From a virus, in IMG/VR virus record IMGVR_UViG_3300025543_000021, positions 1-58,813 of that record: a stretch of 58,813 nucleotides of DNA, one strand, 5' to 3'. Below the pieces are notes generated by a model that did not search any database, was not told the DNA's origin, and saw nothing but the letters and a program-made list of their open reading frames with translations. Position 1 is the first letter of the stretch. Each line of letters starts with the position of its first letter. The position numbers were made by a program, and so were the translations under genes. Shown piece after piece: positions 1 through 8,176 of the stretch.

Positions 1-2
1 GT

Positions 3-1907
3 GATGCCTTAAATGATGCAGATTCTAACGTAGCTATAGGTAGTGGTGCTTTAAGTTCCGACACTCAAGGAAGTCAGTCTACAGCAATAGGTACTCTTGC
101 GTTAACTTCTCAAAATTTTACTTCAGCCACTGACTCTTATAATGTAGCGGTGGGAGCAGAAGCAGGTTTTGCAGTAACCACAGGCATCCAGAATACACTC
201 ATAGGTGGTCTTGCAGGTGATGTTCTTAATACCTCAAATTACAACACAATCGTGGGTTTTGGTGCTTTATCATCAGATACGAAGGGTGAGAGAAGCACAG
301 CGGTCGGACAGGAGGCGTTAGCTTCTCAAAACTTTACTTCACTGACTGTCACTGGTAATACGGCCCTTGGCTTTCAAGCGGGTAGATTAATCACCACAGG
401 CCAAAACAACACCTTAGTTGGGGCAGAAACAGGGGATCAGATTACTACAGGCGAAAGCAATACTGCTGTGGGTACAAGTGCTTTAGGCGCAAACACAACA
501 GCATCTAACAACACAGCCGTTGGTACAAATTCTTTATTAGTAAATACCACTGGTGCTAGTAATACTTCAATAGGTTCTGGTGCATTAGCAGCAAACACAA
601 CAGCATCTAACAACACCGCAGTTGGTTTGTTAGCTTTAAACGCAAACACCACAGGCACTCAAAACGTAGCTGTGGGTTCTTTAGCTTTAGATGCTAATAG
701 CACAGGAAATGAAAACACCGCTGTTGGGTATGCTGCATTAAGTACATCCACCACAGCCGGTGGAAACACAGCAATGGGTTGGGGTTCTATGATCAATAAT
801 ACGACTGGATACGCCAGCGTAGCTATCGGTTTGAGTTCTCTAGCCGCCCAAACTACAGCGGGTTATAATACCGCCGTTGGTTATTTAGCTTTAGCTGCTA
901 ACACCACCGCCTCTTTCAATACTGCGGTTGGCAGTATTGCACTAACTGCCAATACTACGGGCGCTGAAAATGTTGCTGTGGGTGTGAATACTTTAGACTC
1001 AAACACGGAGGGTTCAAATAACACGGGACTTGGTACGGCTGTTTTAGCCGCAAACACTACAGCGTCTAACAACACTGGCGTGGGTCATAATGCTTTAGTC
1101 GCAAACACCACAGGCACTGAAAACGTAGCAGTTGGCGCAAATGCTCTTGGGGCAGTCACAACGGGATACGAAAACATTGGCGTTGGTAGGGGCGCTGGTA
1201 GCGGTATTACCACAGCAAATCGCAATACATTTATTGGCGATGATGCGGGTTATTTAATCACGGGCGGAAGCAGTAACACCATTATTGGGCGCTTTAGTGG
1301 AAGTGGCGGCGGCCTAGACATCACCACCTCAAGCAACAACATCGTCTTGTCAGATGGTGATGGTAATCCTCGGCTTACCATAGTCACAACCGGTCAAATT
1401 GCATTTGGGACTAGTGATGGTTCAACTGATATTTCGGGCGGCACTATCGGTCTTGCATTGAATGATAATGACGGCAGACAGATGCTAGATAGCCGTTCAA
1501 ATTCAAGCATTAACACTTACCGTCAGAGATTTTATAACACCAATGGCCTTGTTGGTGCTATTAGAACAAGCGGTTCAACAACGTTCTATGATACATCATC
1601 AGACTATCGTCTAAAAGAAAATGTCGTACCAGTTGATGATGGGATTGAGATCGTAAAACAGCTTCAGCCTAAACGCTTCAACTATATTGCTGATCCTGAC
1701 ACCACAATGGAAGGCTTCATAGCGCATGAGTTGCAAGAGGTTGTCCCATTAGCGGCAAATGGTGAAAAAGATGCAGTAGATCAAAACGGTATAGTTCCGC
1801 AAACTGTAGACTTAGCCAAATTAATCCCTGTTCTTACAGCAGCTATCCAAGAACAACAAACCTTAATTGAATCACTAACAGACCGCATAGCGGCACTAGA
1901 GGCATAA
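3..1907 (+). CDS. Tail fibre with YadA-head repeats and S74 chaperone domain (5'-truncated)
   Basis: The frame is open from the window edge, so the true start lies outside; the first internal ATG is at 150. About 480 residues are repeats of the form N-T-A-V-G-x-x-A-L-x-x-N-T-T, as in YadA/Hep_Hag beta-roll heads. The C-terminus is a peptidase S74 intramolecular chaperone: S-S-D-Y-R-L-K-E-N (Ser/Lys dyad region) followed by a terminal coiled coil. In this family the domain aids trimer folding and then cleaves itself off. The protein should be a receptor-binding fibre. It matches the gene cut at the right edge and probably completes it on a circular map. Confidence 0.9.
   Translation, partial: DALNDADSNVAIGSGALSSDTQGSQSTAIGTLALTSQNFTSATDSYNVAVGAEAGFAVTTGIQNTLIGGLAGDVLNTSNYNTIVGFGALSSDTKGERSTAVGQEALASQNFTSLTVTGNTALGFQAGRLITTGQNNTLVGAETGDQITTGESNTAVGTSALGANTTASNNTAVGTNSLLVNTTGASNTSIGSGALAANTTASNNTAVGLLALNANTTGTQNVAVGSLALDANSTGNENTAVGYAALSTSTTAGGNTAMGWGSMINNTTGYASVAIGLSSLAAQTTAGYNTAVGYLALAANTTASFNTAVGSIALTANTTGAENVAVGVNTLDSNTEGSNNTGLGTAVLAANTTASNNTGVGHNALVANTTGTENVAVGANALGAVTTGYENIGVGRGAGSGITTANRNTFIGDDAGYLITGGSSNTIIGRFSGSGGGLDITTSSNNIVLSDGDGNPRLTIVTTGQIAFGTSDGSTDISGGTIGLALNDNDGRQMLDSRSNSSINTYRQRFYNTNGLVGAIRTSGSTTFYDTSSDYRLKENVVPVDDGIEIVKQLQPKRFNYIADPDTTMEGFIAHELQEVVPLAANGEKDAVDQNGIVPQTVDLAKLIPVLTAAIQEQQTLIESLTDRIAALEA
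1571..1697 (+). repeat. 127-base sequence identical to the right end (left copy)
   Basis: Positions 1571-1697 equal 58687-58813 base for base; the first mismatch is just outside (1570 G, 58686 A). The length is typical of a k-mer overlap in assembly, and the repeat stops exactly at the window end. It lies in the S74-coding part of the fibre gene. Confidence 0.95.
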
Positions 1908-1910
1908 ACA

Positions 1911-2153
1911 ATGACTAGAGAAACAGATCAAATCGCACAAGACTACTCAGCAATGGGTGACAGCGTAGACCTAATCACCGCAGTTATTGCAGGGGAGTCT
2001 ATGGCGGATGAGTCAGCAGAAGACCGTCAAGCCTGTGTAGACCGTAACACCCAACACCTAGAGCTTATGGTTGCTAAAGATGATTGGGGCAGTGAAGATA
2101 TGACCGCAGTTAATGCAGCTATTACAGCAGGAAATGGATATACAGCATCATGA
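1911..2153 (+). CDS. Small acidic protein downstream of fibre gene
   Basis: This 80-residue acidic protein starts 4 bp after the fibre stop and overlaps the next start (ATGA-type). No catalytic motif or membrane segment is visible. Small genes directly behind fibre genes are often fibre-assembly or accessory factors, but here that is only positional inference. Its function is unknown. Confidence 0.75.
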   Translation: MTRETDQIAQDYSAMGDSVDLITAVIAGESMADESAEDRQACVDRNTQHLELMVAKDDWGSEDMTAVNAAITAGNGYTAS

Positions 2154-2374
2154 GTGAAGAACAAACAGTAACAATCAACGAAGAAGAGCATAACTTGTCA
2201 GAACTTGCGGTAGAGACGCAAATGCACGTTGCTCGTGTAAACGAGTTGCGCCAAGAAATAGGTCGATTACAAATGCAGATTAGTGAGCGCGAAGTTTTAC
2301 TACAAGCCTATACCAAGGCTATTGTTGAATCGGTTCAGCCTGTCGAAGAAGTTGAAGGCGAGGTTGTAAACTAA
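2150..2374 (+). CDS. Small coiled-coil protein
   Basis: The product has 74 residues. Its central part (about residues 26-60) has heptad-like hydrophobic spacing with Glu, Arg and Gln, indicating a helical coiled coil; both ends are acidic. It overlaps its neighbours on both sides by 1-4 bases, so it is translationally coupled within the fibre-to-lysis operon. No function is recognised. Confidence 0.75.
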   Translation: MSEEQTVTINEEEHNLSELAVETQMHVARVNELRQEIGRLQMQISEREVLLQAYTKAIVESVQPVEEVEGEVVN

Positions 2375-2535
2375 TGGAATTAATTGAAATCGTAACGACG
2401 CTGACTACGTTGTCGGTAATTGCCAGTGCCATTTGTGCTGCTACACCTACACCCAAAGACGATGCTTTCTTCGCCAAATGGATATATCCCGTAGTTGAGG
2501 CTCTGGCTTTAAACATCGGTAAGGCCAAGGAATAA
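2374..2535 (+). CDS. Small membrane protein (53 aa)
   Basis: ATG at 2374 overlaps the upstream TAA (TAATG), and its own TAA overlaps the next ATG in the same way. Residues 3-24 form a hydrophobic segment; then comes a T-P-T-P-K-D-D motif and an amphipathic tail. Its position two genes before an XhlA-like protein and close to the holin suggests a lysis accessory role. That is inference; the protein is too small for family assignment. Confidence 0.7.
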   Translation: MELIEIVTTLTTLSVIASAICAATPTPKDDAFFAKWIYPVVEALALNIGKAKE

Positions 2536-2738
2536 TGGCGGCGCAGCGACCTACGGTAAAAGATGCTCTAGCTGAGATTGGCGCACACGAAAGAGAATGC
2601 GCGGTAAGGTACGAGAATATTGAAAAGCGTTTGGAGTCTGGAGCTAAGAACTTCGACAAGTTAGAGAAGTTGATTTACGGGTTATACGTTATTGTTTTAG
2701 GGTCGGTATTGATACCGATATTGTTATCTATGGGGTAG
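2535..2738 (+). CDS. XhlA-like membrane-associated protein
   Basis: The 67-residue protein has an amphipathic helical N-terminal part (E-x-x-Y-x-x-I-x-x-R-L) and a single C-terminal membrane span at about residues 46-66. This architecture is that of the XhlA/haemolysin-like small lysis proteins. It lies in a tightly overlapping run leading to holin and endolysin. A lysis accessory role is likely, but similarity is architectural rather than by a decisive motif. Confidence 0.7.
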   Translation: MAAQRPTVKDALAEIGAHERECAVRYENIEKRLESGAKNFDKLEKLIYGLYVIVLGSVLIPILLSMG

Positions 2739-2741
2739 AAA

Positions 2742-3194
2742 ATGATTGCTGAAATCTCCGCGATAGTTGCTGGGGTCAATATGGCCTCAAATGCAATCAA
2801 ACAAGTAGCAGGAACAGCGGACGATTTAAGCACCATAGGAACCTTTCTCGGCAAGCTCGGCGGCGCAGAGGTAGAATTAGCCAGAGCGCAGAATACAGGC
2901 AAGTTATCTGAAGCTGATGCCATTAAAGCTGCGCTGGCTAGAAAGCAGATTGCAGATACCATGCAAGAGGTGAAAGACATATTCACCATAAGCGGTAACG
3001 GACATCTCTACCAACAATGTATGCAAGAGATGGCAAACGCTAGAAAAGCCAAACAAGATGAGTTGGCTAGGGCAATAGTTGCAAAACGAAAGTTTAGGGC
3101 ACAAATGACGCAGTACGCTCTGGTCTTTATGGTCGTTCTAGTGCTGGTTCCAGCCACTGTTGGCGGCTTATTAGCGTGGCTAACCAACCGATGA
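2742..3194 (+). CDS. Helical protein with C-terminal membrane anchor
   Basis: The 150 residues are mostly helical (Ala/Lys/Glu-rich). A single strong hydrophobic segment at about residues 122-147 is preceded by Arg/Lys, predicting a membrane-anchored protein with its N-terminal body in the cytoplasm. The next gene begins inside its stop codon (ATGA at 3191). Position in the lysis block makes a lysis or spanin-like accessory role conceivable, but no lipobox or signal peptide is seen. Confidence 0.7.
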   Translation: MIAEISAIVAGVNMASNAIKQVAGTADDLSTIGTFLGKLGGAEVELARAQNTGKLSEADAIKAALARKQIADTMQEVKDIFTISGNGHLYQQCMQEMANARKAKQDELARAIVAKRKFRAQMTQYALVFMVVLVLVPATVGGLLAWLTNR

Positions 3195-3400
3195 TTATGG
3201 CGTTTTTACTTATAGTCATAATCGACGGGGAACCTTTAAAGGAAGAGTTCTACTTTCGAGATGTGACCCGCTGCAATCAGTTTGCGTACTACGTTGAATC
3301 TGGTGCAGTTACGATAGACAAGCGAAGGCGTAATCAGAACAACATCAGTGCTTACTGTATCCCTAAAAAGATACGGTCTAACATGAAGACTTGGGATTAA
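3191..3400 (+). CDS. Small protein with hydrophobic N-terminus
   Basis: I chose ATG 3191, which overlaps the upstream TGA; an in-frame GTG lies at 3176. The product has 69 residues with a short hydrophobic stretch at residues 2-11, then a basic, Cys-containing body. The hydrophobic part is shorter than a normal membrane span, so it may be a signal-like segment or just a buried strand. Function is unknown. Confidence 0.65.
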   Translation: MIMAFLLIVIIDGEPLKEEFYFRDVTRCNQFAYYVESGAVTIDKRRRNQNNISAYCIPKKIRSNMKTWD

Positions 3401-3403
3401 ACA

Positions 3404-4195
3404 ATGGCTAAACAAATATCATCAATAAGCCGCGTAGGTACTACAGAACCGTTTGAACTACAAGTAAAGCGCGGTCAAATTGGATGGCATTACGCAATCT
3501 TTAAGTTTGGCTTTAACCCAGATATTGATGACAGCTTAGAAACCGTATGGGCCGAAGGCGGACTGTATGGCTACATCGAAACTGCAACGGTGCTCAAGGT
3601 ATCTAGTTCTTCTGCAAACGATACGTCCGCAGGAACTGGTGCGCGTACCGTTACCTTGTCTGGGCTAGATGCGGATTACGCGGAAATAAGCGAAACGGTA
3701 ACACTGAACGGGCAAACCCCTGTCAACACAGCCAAAACGTACATCCGCATCAACCGTATGGTGGTTAATACCGCTGGATCTGGTGGGCAGAATGCAGGTG
3801 TTATCTACGCGGGCGATGGCACTGTGACATCTGGTGTTCCTGCCGACAAGTACGCAACGATTGCTATCGGTGACAACCAAACGCTTATGGCATTGTGGAC
3901 AGTCCCAGCAGACCATACAGCCTACTTATTTCAAAAAGATATTACTGCCGCTACAGCACAAAACAACAAATACGCCAACGTCTACTTGGTGGCGCGACCT
4001 TTTGGCGAAGTATTTCAAACTAAAGATAAGCACGTTATTGATAATGGCGTGATACATCAGACTTACAGTATTCCTCTGAAGTTTGAAGAAAAAACAGATA
4101 TAGAAGTTCGCTGTATCGGGGATTCTGCGGGTGCCGACATATCCGTGTCTGCTGGTCTTGATATCATCTACATCCGAAACGGTGATTCTTTATGA
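3404..4195 (+). CDS. Beta-rich virion structural protein
   Basis: The 263-residue product is rich in Thr, Ser, Val and Gly with alternating hydrophobic residues and no membrane segment, so an all-beta fold is likely. The central stretch (A-E-I-S-E-T-V-T-L-N-G, then Y-I-R-I-N-R and N-A-G-V-I-Y) resembles structural proteins I know from marine myo- and podoviruses. It overlaps the holin start by 4 bases. A tail or capsid surface role is inferred. Confidence 0.75.
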   Translation: MAKQISSISRVGTTEPFELQVKRGQIGWHYAIFKFGFNPDIDDSLETVWAEGGLYGYIETATVLKVSSSSANDTSAGTGARTVTLSGLDADYAEISETVTLNGQTPVNTAKTYIRINRMVVNTAGSGGQNAGVIYAGDGTVTSGVPADKYATIAIGDNQTLMALWTVPADHTAYLFQKDITAATAQNNKYANVYLVARPFGEVFQTKDKHVIDNGVIHQTYSIPLKFEEKTDIEVRCIGDSAGADISVSAGLDIIYIRNGDSL

Positions 4196-4575
4196 GTATC
4201 GTCGCATCATTAGTAGGGCCGGTTACAGGGCTACTTGATAAGTTCATCGAGGACAAGGATCAGAAAAACGCATTGGCGCATGAGATTGCTACGATGTCAG
4301 AGCGACATGCCCAAGAGCTTATGAAGGGCCAGCTAGACGTAAACAAGGCCGAAGCTGCACATAAGTCGTTATTTGTTGCTGGCTGGAGGCCCAGTATCGG
4401 GTGGGTGTGTTCGCTGGGCTTACTTTACAACACGATTATTGCCAACATACTAGGCATCTGGGTAGACCTCCCCGAAATAGATACAACTTTGCTTGTTCCG
4501 GTTATGATGGGAATGTTAGGTTTGGGCGCAATGAGAAGTTACGAGAAGGTCAACTCCGTAGCTAGGGAGAAGTAA
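4192..4575 (+). CDS. Holin, 3TM family (DUF3154-like)
   Basis: The 127-residue protein has a helical, charged N-terminal half (residues 20-58) and a W-R-P-S-I-G-W-V motif at 65-72 that starts the first clear membrane span (about 68-92). A second span lies at about 98-114. The W-R-P motif and arrangement are typical of the 3TM holin family found in phages and gene-transfer agents. It overlaps the endolysin gene by one base (TAATG), the usual holin-endolysin pairing. It should permeabilise the inner membrane at lysis. Confidence 0.88.
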   Translation: MSIVASLVGPVTGLLDKFIEDKDQKNALAHEIATMSERHAQELMKGQLDVNKAEAAHKSLFVAGWRPSIGWVCSLGLLYNTIIANILGIWVDLPEIDTTLLVPVMMGMLGLGAMRSYEKVNSVAREK

Positions 4576-4994
4576 TGAGTAATCTAGTTAAGATGCTTAA
4601 ACGCCACGAAGGTGTGCGGTCTAAAGTTTATATATGCTCGGCTGGGTATGAAACAATTGGTGTGGGCAGGAATATCGCAGAATCTGGGTTAGGTTTATCT
4701 GACGATGAGATTAACTACCTGTTAAACAACGACATCAAGCGGGTACGAGAAGAGCTTACCGATTCATACTTTTGGTTCCCTGCAATGAACGAAGCGCGTC
4801 AAGATGCCTTGGTAGATATCTCCTTTAACCTCGGACAGACTCGCTTGCGTGGCTTTGTTAAGGCGCTTGAGGCTATGTCCCGTGAGCAGTTTGACGTTGC
4901 CGCTGACGAATTCATGGACAGCAAGTGGGCTACACAAGTAGGCAACCGTGCCATAGAGGTAACTGAAATGATTCGCACAGGTGAATACAGATAA
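4575..4994 (+). CDS. Endolysin, T4-lysozyme type (GH24) with Cys at the Asp-20 position
   Basis: The 139-residue product is a glycoside hydrolase family 24 muramidase. The catalytic region reads H-E-G-V-R-S-K-V-Y-I-C-S-A-G-Y-E-T-I-G-V-G. By alignment to T4 lysozyme, Glu12 equals Glu11, Cys21 replaces Asp20 and Thr27 equals Thr26, the known E-8-(D/C)-5-T pattern. Length is near the minimum for the family. No signal or SAR segment is present, so release through the upstream holin is expected. Confidence 0.93.
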   Translation: MSNLVKMLKRHEGVRSKVYICSAGYETIGVGRNIAESGLGLSDDEINYLLNNDIKRVREELTDSYFWFPAMNEARQDALVDISFNLGQTRLRGFVKALEAMSREQFDVAADEFMDSKWATQVGNRAIEVTEMIRTGEYR

Positions 4995-6874
4995 TGCCCC
5001 TTCAAAAATACATATTTACTCCTGGAATCAATAAAGAAGGTACTGATTATTCTGCCGAAGGAGGGTGGTTTGATTCTAATCTTGTTCGTTTTAGGCAGGG
5101 GCTTCCTGAAAAAATAGGAGGTTGGGAAAAATATCTTCCGAACACCCTTTCAGGAATTGCTAGAAAACTTCATGGTTGGGTAGCTACTAACGGTACTCGT
5201 TTATTTGGGATAGGGACAACAAATAAACTATATTGGCAAGAAGGTGCTGCGTATAACGATATAACACCTATTCGTTCTACTACTGCTGCAGGAGATGTAA
5301 CTTTTGCTGCAACTAACGGTTCTTCTGTAATTACAATTACAGATACGGCTCACGGAGCGTCGTTAAATGATTTTGTTACTTTTTCAGGAGCCGCTTCATT
5401 AGGTGGGAATATTCTTGCGGCAGTTCTTAATCAAGAATATCAGATTACTTCAGTACCTAGTGTAAATACTTTTACTATTTCTGCTAAAGATACTTCCGGA
5501 AATACAGTTACCGCTAATTCTTCAGATACCGGTAATGGAGGAGGTTCTACAGTAGGAGTTTATCAAATAAGTGTGGGATTAGACGTTTATGTTGATGGTT
5601 CTGGCTGGAGTGTAGGGTTATGGGGAGGAGGTACTTGGGGTTCTACAAGCGCATTAGCTCCTAATAATCAGTTAAGAATATGGTCACTAGATAATTTTGG
5701 CGAAGATTTAATCGCTAATGTACGGGCAGGAGGGGTTTATTATTGGGATTTTTCCACTGCCAGTCAGCGAGCTAAAGCCCTTAAAGATATTGCGGGCGCA
5801 AATTTTGCTCCGACTGTTGGGTTACAAGTTTTAGTTTCAGATATTGATAGGCACGTTATTGTTTTAGGTGCTGATCCTATAGAGGGCGGTAGTAGATCTG
5901 AAGAACTAGATCCGATGTTAGTGGCTTTTTCAGACCAAGAGAACCCTTTGCAATGGGAACCTTTATCTACTAATACAGCAGGTTCGCTACGTTGTTCTGC
6001 TGGGTCTCAAATTATCGGCGGTCTTAGAGCTAGACAAGAAACACTGATTTGGACTGACGTTGCAATGTATAGTTTGCAATTTGTTGGGCCTCCGTTAACT
6101 TTTGGACTTAACCTTGTTAATGAAGGAGTTAGTTTAATTAGCCCTAATGCTGCGGTAAATACTCCTAACGGTGTTTTTTGGATGGATAAAAAAGGTGTTT
6201 ATACCTATACTGGAGCCGTTCAACCTGTTCCATGTACTGTTCATTCATATGTGTTTAATGATCTTAATGAATCCCAAGTCTTTCAAGTATTCGGATTTTT
6301 AAATAAGCAGTTTAATGAAGTTGGTTGGTTTTATTGTTCCGAAACAAGTGACTCAATAGATAAATATTTTTCTTATAATTATATAGAAAACTCTTGGTCT
6401 ATTGGTGAACTTGCTAGAACCGCGTGGCTTGATGAAGGTATTTCTGCAGTACCTAGAGCAGCAGGGACAGATAACGGTAGTAATTATATTTATAACCATG
6501 AAACAGGGTTCGATGATGATGGTTCTCCTATGGAAAACGTATATATTGAAAGTGCGGATTTTGATTTAGGGGACGGAGAAGCTTTCCAGTTTATTCGTAG
6601 ATGTATCCCAGATGTTAAATTTACGGGCGATTCAGGAAGTAGTCAAACTATAAATTTTGTTCTTAAAGCTCGTAACTATCCTGGAGATACATTAACTACT
6701 GATCAAACGACTCCGTTTACAACAACAACAACTAAAATTGATACTCGCGTAAGAGGTCGTCAAGCAGCAGTACGTTTTGAATCTGACGATAATGCAGAGA
6801 TGGGGGATCGTTTAGGAGTTGGATTTGTTATTGGATCAACTAGGTTGGATGTACAACCTAACGGTAGACGATAA
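4994..6874 (+). CDS. P22 gp10-like packaged-DNA stabilisation / neck protein
   Basis: The 626-residue protein is beta-rich, with an N-terminus (F-T-P-G-I-N-K-E-G-T-D-Y and W-F-D-S-N-L-V-R-F-R) typical of the phage DNA-stabilisation family related to P22 gp10, which plugs the portal channel after packaging. The length is somewhat above that of P22 gp10. ATG overlaps the endolysin stop, but codon use from here on is clearly more A/T-rich, so a module boundary falls at this point. Confidence 0.82.
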   Translation: MPLQKYIFTPGINKEGTDYSAEGGWFDSNLVRFRQGLPEKIGGWEKYLPNTLSGIARKLHGWVATNGTRLFGIGTTNKLYWQEGAAYNDITPIRSTTAAGDVTFAATNGSSVITITDTAHGASLNDFVTFSGAASLGGNILAAVLNQEYQITSVPSVNTFTISAKDTSGNTVTANSSDTGNGGGSTVGVYQISVGLDVYVDGSGWSVGLWGGGTWGSTSALAPNNQLRIWSLDNFGEDLIANVRAGGVYYWDFSTASQRAKALKDIAGANFAPTVGLQVLVSDIDRHVIVLGADPIEGGSRSEELDPMLVAFSDQENPLQWEPLSTNTAGSLRCSAGSQIIGGLRARQETLIWTDVAMYSLQFVGPPLTFGLNLVNEGVSLISPNAAVNTPNGVFWMDKKGVYTYTGAVQPVPCTVHSYVFNDLNESQVFQVFGFLNKQFNEVGWFYCSETSDSIDKYFSYNYIENSWSIGELARTAWLDEGISAVPRAAGTDNGSNYIYNHETGFDDDGSPMENVYIESADFDLGDGEAFQFIRRCIPDVKFTGDSGSSQTINFVLKARNYPGDTLTTDQTTPFTTTTTKIDTRVRGRQAAVRFESDDNAEMGDRLGVGFVIGSTRLDVQPNGRR

Positions 6875-7212
6875 TGGGAAAACTGCTGAAAGGCAGATTG
6901 CCTCTACTAAACCCGTATTTTTCACAGGTAGTAGATGCGCAAACTTTTAACAGATTTGTCAGGATATTGGAACTCAATTTAGATGCTTTTGACCCTAGTG
7001 CGACTCCTCAATTTCCAGTTTCACAAAGAGATACGTTAAAGTTTAGTACAGGCGATATTATTTGGAATACTACCGAAGAGGTTCTTCAAGTATATTTGGG
7101 AAATTCTTGGCAAAATATTTCTACGCCAAGTACTTCTGGGACAAGCGCAACTGGAAGTATTGGAACGGTTTCGGTAATTAATGACGGAAATATTACGGTA
7201 GTGATAAATTAA
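6874..7212 (+). CDS. Small structural protein with GxxGTVxV tail
   Basis: The product has 112 residues and follows the gp10-like gene with a one-base overlap. Residues 1-75 are mixed alpha/beta; the C-terminal 25 residues are A-T-G-S-I-G-T-V-S-V and a final N-I-T-V-V-I-N. The G-x-x-G-T-V/I-x-V ending recurs at 54150-54211 and as tandem repeats in the protein at 55585-56352. A tail or neck accessory role is inferred. Confidence 0.72.
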   Translation: MGKLLKGRLPLLNPYFSQVVDAQTFNRFVRILELNLDAFDPSATPQFPVSQRDTLKFSTGDIIWNTTEEVLQVYLGNSWQNISTPSTSGTSATGSIGTVSVINDGNITVVIN

Positions 7213-8174
7213 TGAATAGTATTTATAGTGACGAGCAACGTCAATCTTTAATAGATTCAATGACTAACCCTCAATCTAACGCTGCTAAGTTTTTAGAACA
7301 GGGCGGTGAAACAGGGTTATCTCCTGATATTACTATGGATATCCTTAATAAATACGCGACATACGGTGCGAATACGGGTATCGGGAATATTGGTGGTAGT
7401 CGTTTAGTTAATGCATTAAACGAAGAATACCGTAAACACGTAGATGCTCCGTTACAACAAGAACCTAAAGAAGCCTTTCTCGGGGGTCTTGCAGAGGCTT
7501 TAAAAGCATTAGGAACTGGTGCTAAAGATTTTATAACAGGAGCTGGAGATACAAAAGACGTAGTAGATGCTTTAGAACTCGAAAATACTGCTGCTAATAC
7601 GGCTTATCCAGAACAAGGGTTCCCTCAAGCGGATTCATTAAATACCCCTGTACAGATATCAGAGGGGGATATAGATATCCCGATGTCAGAATTAGGTAAC
7701 GTCGACGCAGAAGGTTATGGAGATCCAAGCATTAGCCCTAGCGGTACTGTTATTGCAACTGAAATGCCGTCTCGTATGGAGCGGTTTAAAAAGTATCTCG
7801 AAGAGAATCCTATTGTTGCTAAACAATTACAAGCCTCTGGGACAGATATTGCGAAAATCCTTACACAAGCAGCGGTAGGGAAAGAAAAAAGAAAACCAAT
7901 TATTCGCGCTACTCGCGCACCTAGTTTCCAACCGTCAAGAATGAATACTCCACGTATAGGTATGGAGGACGGCGGTTCTGTATTAGGCCGTAAAATGTTT
8001 TTAAGCGGCGGTGAAGTCGACGGTCCTGGAGGCCCGAGAGAAGATATGGTTCCTATTTGGGCTAGTGATAAAGAATACGTTATGTCTTATAATGGCGTAA
8101 AACGAATGGGTGGTGGTGATTTCGATAAAGGAATCGCGGCCCTTGATAAAGTTAATAAAAACGGGGTTGCATAA
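7212..8174 (+). CDS. Virion protein with GGxV and EYVM motifs
   Basis: The 320-residue product begins in the upstream stop (TAATG). Its last 60 residues carry M-E-D-G-G-S-V, then L-S-G-G-E-V-D-G-P-G-G and S-D-K-E-Y-V-M-S, a signature seen in many phage virion-region proteins (usually S-D-G-E-F-V). The rest is polar and helical. It is the first of a series of probable internal virion proteins. Exact function is unknown. Confidence 0.72.
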   Translation: MNSIYSDEQRQSLIDSMTNPQSNAAKFLEQGGETGLSPDITMDILNKYATYGANTGIGNIGGSRLVNALNEEYRKHVDAPLQQEPKEAFLGGLAEALKALGTGAKDFITGAGDTKDVVDALELENTAANTAYPEQGFPQADSLNTPVQISEGDIDIPMSELGNVDAEGYGDPSISPSGTVIATEMPSRMERFKKYLEENPIVAKQLQASGTDIAKILTQAAVGKEKRKPIIRATRAPSFQPSRMNTPRIGMEDGGSVLGRKMFLSGGEVDGPGGPREDMVPIWASDKEYVMSYNGVKRMGGGDFDKGIAALDKVNKNGVA

Positions 8175-8176
8175 CC

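Noticed and set aside
437-1075. Open frames on the minus strand within the left fibre gene
   Set aside because: They are shadows of the regular N-T-A-V-G repeats; similar ones appear at 57514-57828. They have no ribosome site and lie in strong plus-strand coding.
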